A stretch of DNA of 7,204 nt, from NCBI GenBank assembly GCA_002338335.1, contig DDIC01000043.1:1-7204 (forward strand). The letters are read 5' to 3'. Of this stretch, positions 1 to 6,099 are shown one piece after another (within the stretch, counting starts at the first letter, position 1; every line of letters starts with the position of its first letter). The translations under genes and the position numbers were made by a program. This DNA comes from Bacteroidetes bacterium UBA1860 (GTDB lineage Bacteria > Bacteroidota > Rhodothermia > Balneolales > Balneolaceae). A model generated the notes under the pieces. It ran no database searches. It was not told the origin of the DNA and saw only the letters and a program-made list of their open reading frames with translations.

Positions 1-42
1 CTCATAACCCGAAGGTCGCAGGTTCGAATCCTGCCCCCGCCA
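1..42 (+). tRNA. tRNA-fMet (CAT), initiator type, 3' part only
   Basis: The window opens at the anticodon loop: CTCATAA at 1-7 with anticodon CAT at 3-5. Then come the 3' side of the anticodon stem (CCCGA, 8-12), the variable loop (13-17), a T arm with stem GCAGG/CCTGC (18-22 and 30-34) around loop TTCGAAT, the 3' acceptor strand CCCCGCC (35-41) and discriminator A42. Three consecutive C at the top of the anticodon stem, together with the AGGTCG variable region, are the pattern of initiator tRNAs. The 5' half lies outside the window, so the unpaired 1-72 position typical of initiators cannot be checked. The bases after A42 are CTA, so the CCA tail is not encoded and must be added after transcription. 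Confidence 0.88.
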
Positions 43-47
43 CTATC

Positions 48-79
48 AAGCCATCATGCTTTGCATGGTGGCTTTTTTT
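48..79 (+). terminator. Intrinsic terminator after the tRNA
   Basis: A 12-bp stem (48-59 paired with 63-74, one G-T wobble) closes on a TTT loop at 60-62. It is followed without a gap by a T tract to position 79. This is a textbook rho-independent terminator starting six bases after the tRNA end. It separates tRNA transcription from the SDR gene downstream. Confidence 0.9.
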
Positions 80-81
80 AT

Positions 82-132
82 GTTCGACTTTTAAAAACAC
101 TCGAACGATGTAACAGACACAATGGTTACATC
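82..132 (+). promoter_or_regulatory. Two adjacent inverted repeats upstream of and across the SDR gene start
   Basis: The first repeat is GTTCGA (82-87) and TCGAAC (101-106), perfect 6-bp arms around a 13-bp AT-rich centre. The second follows immediately: GATGTAAC (107-114) and GTTACATC (125-132), perfect 8-bp arms around a 10-bp loop that contains the first possible ATG of the SDR gene (122-124). They could be operator half-sites for a dimeric regulator or RNA hairpins in the leader. No -35/-10 pair is convincing here. Arms of this size can arise by chance, so regulation is an inference from their position. Confidence 0.4.
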
Positions 133-886
133 AAAACTCAGTACTAATAAGACCAAAACTCGTGTTATGAAAGACCAAGTTGTCCTGATCGTTGGTGCCA
201 CTGGTGGCATCGGCCAAGCCACAGCCACATTATTTGCCAAGGCAGGTGCCAAAGTTGTTCTTGCTGGGCGTAATCGCGCGGCAGCGGAGACGTTAGCCAG
301 TACTCTAAATGGTGCCGGTGGGGAAGCTTACGTCATGGATGTAGACGTCACGGATCCTGAGTCTATCGACCGATTGGTTCAAGAAGTCGTCACGAATCTT
401 GGCGCCATTGATATCCTTGTGAATGCGTTCGGCGTCGGCATTATCCAACCTATTGCAGACGCATCAGTGGATGACATTAAACGAATCCTTGATGTGAACA
501 CTCTGGGCACCATTTTGATGACCAAGGCGGTAATTCCACACATGGCTGAGCGAAAATCAGGCAAAGTAATCCAAATTCCTGGCATTATTGGTAAGCATGT
601 GATGCGAGGGTCTTCGGTCTATTCAGCATCTAAGTTTGCGGTTGCTGGGTTCACCAAAGCGCTCGTGGAAGATCATAAGCGAGATGGAATTGGATTTAGC
701 TTGTTATACCTAGGCGGTGTGGGTACGCCATTTTGGGATTCAGACATTGTTCAAATGCGTGTCCAAAAGGAAAAAATGCTTACTGCCGAAGAAGCGGCCA
801 AGGCGATTTACTACGCAGCAAGCCAGCCTCAGCCTGGAGTGTTAAACGAAATGGTGATTCAGCCCGATTCGCACCAGATGGTGTAG
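122..886 (+). CDS. SDR family NAD(P)-dependent oxidoreductase
   Basis: This is a classical short-chain dehydrogenase/reductase of up to 254 residues with one Rossmann domain. Residues 25-31 (GATGGIG) form the glycine-rich dinucleotide-binding loop. G49-R50 at the end of the second strand favours NADP(H). D75, the N101-A-F-G segment and N126 match the usual structural and catalytic positions, and Y167-SAS-K171 is the catalytic YxxxK. The Ser normally 13 residues before the Tyr is Gly154 (IPGIIG in place of ISSxxG). The substrate is unknown. The C-terminal part (GTPFWD, then NEMVIQP) is that of an ordinary full-length SDR. The start is uncertain: the ATG at 167 would give a 239-residue protein beginning MKDQVVLIVG, which fits family N-termini better than the polar 15-residue extension. 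Neither start has a Shine-Dalgarno sequence. The gene appears to stand alone after the tRNA terminator and ends 17 bp from the stop of the convergent secreted-protein gene. Confidence 0.93.
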   Translation: MVTSKLSTNKTKTRVMKDQVVLIVGATGGIGQATATLFAKAGAKVVLAGRNRAAAETLASTLNGAGGEAYVMDVDVTDPESIDRLVQEVVTNLGAIDILVNAFGVGIIQPIADASVDDIKRILDVNTLGTILMTKAVIPHMAERKSGKVIQIPGIIGKHVMRGSSVYSASKFAVAGFTKALVEDHKRDGIGFSLLYLGGVGTPFWDSDIVQMRVQKEKMLTAEEAAKAIYYAASQPQPGVLNEMVIQPDSHQMV

Positions 887-903
887 GGCGCGCCTCAAAC
901 AGT

Positions 904-1683
904 TTATTTCAACAACGTCATTTGACGGGTTTGTTGAGCAACAGCTCCATCTGCTTGAACTGCCTCCAGCCTGTAAAAATACGACCCACTTGGCAGACTT
1001 GATGCTTCAAAAGCCACCTCGTATACCCCAACAGCCATAGTCTCATTTACAAGCACAGAGACTTCTGCCCCAAGAATATTATAAACCTTCAACGCAATCT
1101 CAGAGGCCTGAGATACAGAAAAACGAATCGATGTTAAGGGATTAAATGGGTTTGGGTAATTCTGCTCCAATGTAAATCCACCAGGTATCGAGCTGCCTAC
1201 ACCTTCAGTTGAGGTCTCAACTTGTGATTCGGTGGTTCGGGTATACGAAAACCCTCCTCCATTCTGACCTTGGGTCCACGAATTAAATGTCAGGTCGATG
1301 TATATGCTATCCTCGACAAGAAACAGCACGAAATTTTTGCCTGGCACGTTCTTCATTTGGTTACCAGAAGCTGCCTTTAATGTCGTAAAAGAGAGATTAG
1401 CTAGATCCTCTGTAGTCCCTTGTGCCCATTGGGTTCCGATAGGGGATGAATTCGAGGCACTATTTTCGGAAGCGGCATTGTACAACACACCCGCATTACC
1501 ACGTGTAAGCAGTACCCCATCGGTAATACTATCTTGATTGGCCGCTGCGCTCGGATCGGCATTATCGGCCTTGGTGAATGTCACCTCAGGACCATCCCAA
1601 ATAAGTTGTGCGTGAGCTGTTATTGGCTGTAGGGCAATGAATAGTACTGCGATTCCTGCTGTTGAGCGTAATAAATTAGTCAT
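904..1683 (-). CDS. Secreted protein with type IX secretion C-terminal sorting domain
   Basis: A 259-residue exported protein. Residues 1-25 form a Sec signal peptide (hydrophobic core around 9-20, cleavage predicted after AHA25, leaving Gln26). Residues 26 to about 150 form a Gly/Asn/Thr-rich, probably all-beta region with no catalytic motif that I can name. A Ser/Thr/Glu-rich linker (about 150-168) leads to a type A sorting domain (about 171-259). That domain holds NYPNPFNP (175-182), a YNILG turn, LPSGSYFYRL (230-239) and a terminal MTLLK strand. In the family this domain directs export through the outer-membrane T9SS translocon, followed by removal and release or anchoring at the cell surface. 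I do not recognise the N-terminal region beyond a faint resemblance to small secreted proteins of marine Bacteroidota. The gene follows the lysine aminotransferase gene by 70 bp on the same strand; the gap holds repeats, so it may have its own control. Confidence 0.9.
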   Translation of the reverse strand: MTNLLRSTAGIAVLFIALQPITAHAQLIWDGPEVTFTKADNADPSAAANQDSITDGVLLTRGNAGVLYNAASENSASNSSPIGTQWAQGTTEDLANLSFTTLKAASGNQMKNVPGKNFVLFLVEDSIYIDLTFNSWTQGQNGGGFSYTRTTESQVETSTEGVGSSIPGGFTLEQNYPNPFNPLTSIRFSVSQASEIALKVYNILGAEVSVLVNETMAVGVYEVAFEASSLPSGSYFYRLEAVQADGAVAQQTRQMTLLK

Positions 1684-1684
1684 A

Positions 1685-1743
1685 AAGAGTCTCTTGGTGT
1701 ATTTAGGTATCCAACACTAGGGTATGCAACACACCAAACTCTT
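1685..1743 (-). repeat. Imperfect inverted repeat with nested direct repeat in the leader of the secreted-protein gene
   Basis: Given on the + strand, the outer arms are 1685-1700 and 1731-1743: AAGAGT and TTGGTGT pair with ACACCAAACTCTT, with a 3-base CTC bulge at 1691-1693, giving 13 paired bases. The 30-base interior holds a 12-bp direct repeat with one mismatch, GGTATCCAACAC (1706-1717) and GGTATGCAACAC (1721-1732), spaced 15 bp start to start. A short hairpin is also possible (1708-1712 with 1720-1724). The near arm ends two bases before the ATG at 1683, so in RNA it would bury the translation start region. There is no T tract after it, so it is not a typical terminator. Candidate roles are an operator or a translational switch. 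Confidence 0.5.
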
Positions 1744-1753
1744 CGACGTGCGC

Positions 1754-3100
1754 CTACCCTCTACCCTTGATAAACGGACATTTACCTAACGCCGTTTCAT
1801 AGCTCGCTTCAAGGATCTCTAGCCCCTTATGCAGTTCATCCTGCGTCACACTGAGTGGTGGACGGAATCGGATTGTGTTTGGACCACACGGCAGAATAAG
1901 CAGTTCATTATGCATACACTCCTTCACAACAGCGTTGCGTGAGTGCATATCAGGCAAATCCATCGCACACATGAGCCCTTTTCCGCGTGGATTGGATATA
2001 AACTCATGATTCTGCGTCATTCCCTGGATCTTTTCAAGGAGCAATTCACCCATGGAGGCGACGTGATCGACAATGTTATCCTCTTCAATCACCTCCAAAA
2101 TTCGTTTGAATCTCACCATATCGACCAAGTTTCCACCCCATGTAGAGTTAATACGTGATGAGACCGCAAAAACATGAGTGTCAATGTCTTCGATACGACG
2201 ACCTGCAAGGATTCCACACACTTGCGCTTTCTTGCCAAACGCGATGATATCAGGTTGGACATAATGCTCATGACACCAGAATTTTCCAGATAATCCCACC
2301 CCTGTTTGCACCTCGTCATAAATCAACAACGCTTCATTCTCATCGGCAAGGCGACGAAGTTCCTGATGAAACTCAGGTCGAAAATGGCGGTCACCCCCTT
2401 CTGCTTGAATGGGCTCAATCAAAATGCAGGCAATCTCGTCGGGATACTCCATGAAAAACCGCTCGGCCTGGGCAATGGCGAGTTTTTCGCGATGCTCCAC
2501 ATCGGTGATCACCTCTGGGGTTTCGGGATAATGCATGGCCGGGCTGGAGACTCGTGGCCAATCAAATTTGGGGAAGTACTTCACCTTGGTAGGTTCGGTG
2601 TTTGTGACCGACATGGTGTATCCCGTCCGACCATGAAATGCGTGCTCAAAGTGCATCACCATCGTACCCACTTCGTCACGGTATCCCTTCTGAAAATTCT
2701 TCTGCACCTTCCAATCGAAGGCTGTTTTCATGGCATTTTCTACCGCCAAACCACCCCCAGCGACAAAAAAGGAGTGCGGCAAATAATCAGGAATCCCTAC
2801 GCGGGAAAAGGTCTCGACAAAATCGGCCATCTGCTGTGTATAGACGTCACTATTGGATGGATTATGAATCGCTACCTCGTGCATAGCCTTACGAAACGCC
2901 TCGTGCCCAGCCATTTTAGGGTGATTCATCCCCAACGGATTGGACGCAAAAAAGGTGAAAAAGTCAACGTAATCGGTCCCTGTTTTGGCGTCACGCAAAT
3001 GGGCACCATGGCTGTTCTCGAGATCGAGAACCATGTCAAACCCGTCCGTGAGCAAGTGTTTACCGAGAACTTTATGGACGTCTTGTGGAGATGTATGCAT
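1754..3100 (-). CDS. lat: L-lysine 6-transaminase (lysine epsilon-aminotransferase)
   Basis: A class III PLP-dependent aminotransferase of 448 residues, about the length of the Mycobacterium tuberculosis lysine epsilon-aminotransferase (Rv3290c). Known enzymes of this type move the epsilon-amino group of L-lysine to 2-oxoglutarate, giving glutamate and allysine, which cyclises to piperideine-6-carboxylate. Visible hallmarks are the PLP-phosphate loop GGGLAVENA (115-123), HAFHGRTGY (153-161), IEPIQAEGGD (228-237), D262-E-V-Q-T-G267 with the Asp that contacts the PLP ring nitrogen, and AFGKKAQVCG with the probable Schiff-base lysine at K290. RFRPPL (411-416) supplies the carboxylate-binding arginine. 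The GKKAQVCG and GGDRHFRPEF segments separate it from ornithine, GABA and acetylornithine aminotransferases. It starts 32 bp after purL on the same strand and could share its transcript. No other lysine-catabolic gene is in the window, so catabolism versus use of allysine elsewhere is open. Confidence 0.92.
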   Translation of the reverse strand: MHTSPQDVHKVLGKHLLTDGFDMVLDLENSHGAHLRDAKTGTDYVDFFTFFASNPLGMNHPKMAGHEAFRKAMHEVAIHNPSNSDVYTQQMADFVETFSRVGIPDYLPHSFFVAGGGLAVENAMKTAFDWKVQKNFQKGYRDEVGTMVMHFEHAFHGRTGYTMSVTNTEPTKVKYFPKFDWPRVSSPAMHYPETPEVITDVEHREKLAIAQAERFFMEYPDEIACILIEPIQAEGGDRHFRPEFHQELRRLADENEALLIYDEVQTGVGLSGKFWCHEHYVQPDIIAFGKKAQVCGILAGRRIEDIDTHVFAVSSRINSTWGGNLVDMVRFKRILEVIEEDNIVDHVASMGELLLEKIQGMTQNHEFISNPRGKGLMCAMDLPDMHSRNAVVKECMHNELLILPCGPNTIRFRPPLSVTQDELHKGLEILEASYETALGKCPFIKGRG

Positions 3101-3132
3101 AGCTAGCTCGTTTTTTGTGCGCCACTCCTGTT

Positions 3133-5421
3133 TTATCCCTTTGCAAAGGGCGCAGATTCATAGATTGTATGTAGCTCCGTCACATCTAGGTGGATGTCAG
3201 CTCCCAGCGTTAATGTGGCTGGATTCTCTAAAGACTCAGAGCCTGTTTCCGTGGCCTTCCCACCCGTATGACCTAATGAATATAATGGAATCTGGTGCTT
3301 TTCACAGAGCGCATGCAACGCTTCGCTCGATTTTTTGGCTGTGTCTGCGTCCGATCCATCGATCGTAAGGACAACTCCACTTTGCGCTTCACTAAACAAC
3401 GCCTCGCGCATTGAAATCCCCATCAATTCAGCCACAGAATCCAACGAGCAGGCCGCCCCAAAACCTCCAAATACGGCCATCTCAGCTAGTGTCACGGCCA
3501 GCCCGCCTGCAGACACATCATGAGCCGCATTCACCAACCCTGAGCGAATCGCCTCCAACACCGCAGCTTGCACTCGAAGCTCTTCGTCCAAGTCCATCGC
3601 AGGTGCATCTTTCCCTTTGGTCGCGTGCAGCACATCCAAATATTCACTCCCATCAAGTCCCCGACGAGTCGATCCCACATAAAACACCTCGTCACCAGAT
3701 TGCTTGAAGCTTGCGGTCATGGCATGGGCGTCCACATCCTCTACGATCCCTAACATTCCAATCGTAGGGGTAGGATAGATCGCACCGGTTGGATTCTCAT
3801 TATAAAAGCTGACATTTCCGCCTGTCACCGGGGTTTCCAAAGCTCGACACGCATCACCCATCCCACGCAGGGCCTCTTTGAACGTCCAGTACACCTCAGG
3901 TTTATACGGATTCCCAAAATTGAGACAGTTGGTGATAGCCACTGGCTTCCCGCCTGAGCACACGACATTCCGTGCAGATTCTGCTACCGCAATCATGCCA
4001 CCGCAATGGGGATTCAGATACACATATTTCGCGTTGCAATCTGTCTTGACAGCGAGCCCTTTTTTGGATCCCTTCAAGCGAATCACTCCCGCATCCGATT
4101 CACCAGGCCCAACCACCGTATTGGTCCGAACCATCGTGTCATACTGCTCAAAGACCCATCGCTTGGAGGCGATATTCGGTGAGCCCATCAGCGTCCTCAC
4201 TGACTCTCCAAACGATTCGGCAGGATCAAATGGTGGCTCTGGTTGTGCCGCAAGATCGTCAAGGTAGGCGGGGCGGGTTGCTTCGCGCACATATTGAGGC
4301 GCTCCCCCTCCTAGAACCAACGATTCGGCCGGGATATCGGCCTTCACCTCTCCATCCTTTTCGTAAATCACACGATCTCCCTCGGTCACTTCGCCAATCA
4401 TCACCGCCTGAAGGTCCCACTTGTGATACACATCAAGCACTTCTTGCTCGCGTCCCTTCTCAACAACCACAAGCATCCGTTCCTGGGACTCGCTAAGCAA
4501 GAGTTCATACGCCGTCATGCCTTCCTCACGAGCCGGCACGAGATCCAGATTAATCCGCATCCCCGCATTCCCTTTTTCGGACATTTCTGAGGTCGAGCAG
4601 GCAATTCCAGCAGCTCCCATATCCTGCATTCCAACGATTGCCCCCGTTTTGAGTGCTTCAAGGCTTGCCTCAAGCAACAATTTCTCGGTAAAAGGATCCC
4701 CCACCTGAACACTTGGACGCTTGGCTTCACTCTCCTCGCTAATCTCTTCCGAGGCAAAGGTTGCACCATGAATGCCATCACGCCCTGTTCGTGAACCCAC
4801 AATGATGACAGGATTTCCCACGCCATGGGCAATCGCCGAAACCGTTTCGCCTACTTTCACGACACCCACAGACATCGCATTCACCAATGGATTACCTTCA
4901 TAGACAGGGTCAAACACCACCTCGCCACCTACGACGGGTACGCCAAATGAATTTCCATAATCGCCAATCCCTCGAACCACGCCATCGAGTAGATATTTTA
5001 CCCGTGGCGCATCGGGGCTCCCAAAACGGAGGGAGTTCAAACTAGCAATTGGGCGGGCCCCCATCGTGAAGATATCACGGTGAATCCCACCCACACCTGT
5101 CGCCGCTCCTTGGTACGGTTCCACAGCCGAGGGATGATTATGAGACTCAATTTTGAAGGCACACGCGTATCCGTCCCCGATGTCTACTAATCCCGCATTC
5201 TCCTCGCCCGCTTCCACAAGCAAGGCTGGGCCAGATCGAGGGAGCTTTTTGAGCTCGAGAATGGAGTTTTTGTACGAGCAATGCTCACTCCACATCACCG
5301 AATAGACCCCTAATTCCGTCCACGTCGGCACCCTGCCAAGTCTATCACATATCATCCCATACTCTTCTTCCGTCAGGCCGTGTTCTAATGCAATCTCGAG
5401 GGTAACTGTGGGATCTGTCAT
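3133..5421 (-). CDS. purL: Phosphoribosylformylglycinamidine synthase subunit PurL (FGAM synthase II)
   Basis: This is the 762-residue small, stand-alone PurL of purine synthesis. It catalyses ATP-dependent amidation of FGAR to FGAM using ammonia delivered by the glutaminase PurQ, with PurS as bridging subunit. The N-terminal part shows WSEHCSYK (44-51, H47 in the active site) and KIESHNHPSAVEPYQGA (90-106), with the Mg-binding E92 and the catalytic His pair. GVGGIHRDIFTMGARP (109-124), MQDMGAAGI (265-273) and the second half (AVKTDCNAKYV about 457-467, TGGNVSFYNENPTG 533-546, HDVSAGGL 634-641) complete the two AIRS-like repeats. Length and motifs indicate an intact gene. Long PurL fusions of about 1,300 residues carry their own glutaminase domain; this one does not, so PurQ and PurS must be encoded elsewhere. 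It is the first gene of the minus-strand run and is divergent from the toxin-antitoxin operon, sharing a 117-bp intergenic region. Confidence 0.97.
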   Translation of the reverse strand: MTDPTVTLEIALEHGLTEEEYGMICDRLGRVPTWTELGVYSVMWSEHCSYKNSILELKKLPRSGPALLVEAGEENAGLVDIGDGYACAFKIESHNHPSAVEPYQGAATGVGGIHRDIFTMGARPIASLNSLRFGSPDAPRVKYLLDGVVRGIGDYGNSFGVPVVGGEVVFDPVYEGNPLVNAMSVGVVKVGETVSAIAHGVGNPVIIVGSRTGRDGIHGATFASEEISEESEAKRPSVQVGDPFTEKLLLEASLEALKTGAIVGMQDMGAAGIACSTSEMSEKGNAGMRINLDLVPAREEGMTAYELLLSESQERMLVVVEKGREQEVLDVYHKWDLQAVMIGEVTEGDRVIYEKDGEVKADIPAESLVLGGGAPQYVREATRPAYLDDLAAQPEPPFDPAESFGESVRTLMGSPNIASKRWVFEQYDTMVRTNTVVGPGESDAGVIRLKGSKKGLAVKTDCNAKYVYLNPHCGGMIAVAESARNVVCSGGKPVAITNCLNFGNPYKPEVYWTFKEALRGMGDACRALETPVTGGNVSFYNENPTGAIYPTPTIGMLGIVEDVDAHAMTASFKQSGDEVFYVGSTRRGLDGSEYLDVLHATKGKDAPAMDLDEELRVQAAVLEAIRSGLVNAAHDVSAGGLAVTLAEMAVFGGFGAACSLDSVAELMGISMREALFSEAQSGVVLTIDGSDADTAKKSSEALHALCEKHQIPLYSLGHTGGKATETGSESLENPATLTLGADIHLDVTELHTIYESAPFAKG

Positions 5422-5461
5422 GGGATAAGAGCAGGATTAGATTTTCAAATTATTCGACCAA

Positions 5462-5489
5462 AATATAGGGAATTTGGAGAGCTTGATAA
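5462..5489 (-). promoter_or_regulatory. Candidate purL promoter
   Basis: Read on the minus strand, a -35-like TTATCA (5489-5484) and a -10-like TATATT (5467-5462) are separated by 16 bp and lie about 40 bp before the purL ATG. Matches to the sigma-70 consensus are 4/6 and 5/6. The primary sigma factor of Bacteroidota-like organisms prefers a different motif, so this is only a candidate. I saw no purine riboswitch in the leader. Confidence 0.3.
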
Positions 5490-5510
5490 TACGTACATAA
5501 TTACGTACGT
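5490..5510 (+). promoter_or_regulatory. Toxin-antitoxin operator: paired palindromes around a -10-like box
   Basis: TACGTA occurs at 5490-5495 and 5502-5507, centres exactly 12 bp apart, separated by CATAAT (5496-5501), a 5/6 match to a -10 box pointing at the antitoxin gene. Equivalently, the hexamers CGTACA (5492-5497) and CGTACG (5504-5509) are also 12 bp apart. Known YefM-YoeB operators contain TGTACA-core palindromes near the promoter with a similar spacing. Binding here by the antitoxin or the complex would cover the -10 region and give autorepression; this is inferred by analogy. The site is about 70 bp from the purL start and could also affect purL. Confidence 0.62.
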
Positions 5511-5538
5511 TTATTGAAATCAGACATCAGCCTATGTT

Positions 5539-5781
5539 ATGAAATCACTCTCCGCAACCCAAGCTCGAAAAGATATTTATCGAATTATCGACGAAACGTG
5601 CGAAACAAACGAACCAGTACTCCTCACAACCAAACGTGGTGACGCGGTACTTGTTGGAAAGTCAGACTGGGATGCCATGCAGGAGACACTGTATTTGAAT
5701 TCGATCCCCGGCATGACCGAATCCATTCAGGAAGGGCTCAATACACCTTTGGATGAGACTGAGGAAGACCTAGATTGGTGA
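5539..5781 (+). CDS. Phd/YefM family antitoxin
   Basis: An 80-residue type II antitoxin. The N-terminal part (1-50) has the YefM/Phd DNA-binding fold pattern: MKSLSATQARKDI with R10 at the position of the conserved YefM arginine, then EPVLLTTKRGDAVLV (25-39), the hairpin with the basic-Gly turn, then SDWDAMQETLYL (42-53), which matches the YefM helix 'xEETxYL'. The acidic C-terminal tail (about 55-80, ending EEDLDW) should wrap the toxin and neutralise its active site. It is the first gene of the pair; its stop overlaps the toxin start in GTGA, so translation is probably coupled with antitoxin made first. No Shine-Dalgarno sequence precedes the ATG. A two-codon frame, ATG TTA TGA, begins five bases upstream and its stop overlaps this ATG. 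Autorepression through the adjacent palindromes is likely. Confidence 0.92.
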   Translation: MKSLSATQARKDIYRIIDETCETNEPVLLTTKRGDAVLVGKSDWDAMQETLYLNSIPGMTESIQEGLNTPLDETEEDLDW

Positions 5782-6044
5782 AAACGTTTCGTCTTGTCTA
5801 CACCAAACAGGCCAAAAAAGATGCCAAAAAAGCTTCTTCAGCTGGCTTAAAGCCAAAGATTGAACAACTCTTGGACATTCTGGCGGAAGATCCATGGACT
5901 GCGTATCCACCCTATGAAAGTTTAGTGGGGAATCTAAAAGGTGCCCAATCGAGAAGAATCAATATCCAACATAGACTCGTGTACCAAGTCTATGAGAATG
6001 AAAAAGTGGTCAAGGTCATTCGTATGTGGAGCCATTACGAGTAG
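5778..6044 (+). CDS. YoeB/Txe family toxin (RelE superfamily ribosome-dependent mRNase)
   Basis: An 88-residue toxin of the YoeB/Txe branch. Family members bind the ribosomal A site and cut mRNA, stopping translation. Aligned by eye with Escherichia coli YoeB, E47 (PYESL) matches catalytic E46, R60 (SRRIN) matches R59, R66 (HRLVY) matches R65, and the C-terminal H86-Y87 matches H83-Y84. The YoeB K49 position is Val50 here, so one auxiliary residue differs. The N-terminal half (about 8-40) is the Lys-rich helical hairpin typical of the fold. GTG at 5778 is chosen as the start because it gives the standard GTGA overlap with the antitoxin stop; TTG at 5775 would add one residue. The core catalytic set suggests an active toxin. 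Its stop is 55 bp from the stop of the convergent trans-sulfuration gene, and no clear terminator is seen between them. Confidence 0.92.
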   Translation: MKTFRLVYTKQAKKDAKKASSAGLKPKIEQLLDILAEDPWTAYPPYESLVGNLKGAQSRRINIQHRLVYQVYENEKVVKVIRMWSHYE

Positions 6045-6099
6045 GGCTATAACTGGCGTCTTCTGCAGCTCCTGTTAAGACCGTAACACTCGTATCCCC

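Noticed and set aside
1..79. tRNA 3' end as a mobile-element attachment site
   Set aside because: No duplicate of the tRNA 3' end, integrase or cargo gene is seen in the window.
887..894. GGCGCGCC 8-bp palindrome between convergent stops
   Set aside because: A single short restriction-site-like palindrome with no companion copy or T tract; nothing supports a regulatory role.
2306..3106. Open frame of 266 codons on the + strand opposite the lysine aminotransferase gene
   Set aside because: It lies wholly antisense to a gene with clear family motifs, its translation is Arg/His-rich without domain features, and it has no promoter or ribosome binding site; it is a shadow frame.
3101..3132. AGGAG in the purL-lat gap as the lat ribosome binding site
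   Set aside because: It lies about 24 bases before the ATG, too far to act, and no in-frame start codon lies nearer to it.
3878..4496. Overlapping + strand open frames inside purL
   Set aside because: Antisense to a well-conserved enzyme, of low-complexity Pro/Ser/Arg composition, with no recognisable domain.
5446..5476. Inverted repeat CAAATT...AATTTG in the purL leader region
   Set aside because: Only 6 AT-rich base pairs with a 19-base gap; expected by chance in AT-rich intergenic DNA.
6045..6099. Possible bidirectional terminator between the toxin and trans-sulfuration genes
   Set aside because: The best pairing is a 5-bp GTCTT/AAGAC stem with a large loop and no T tract, too weak to call. 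I see nothing else in this gap.
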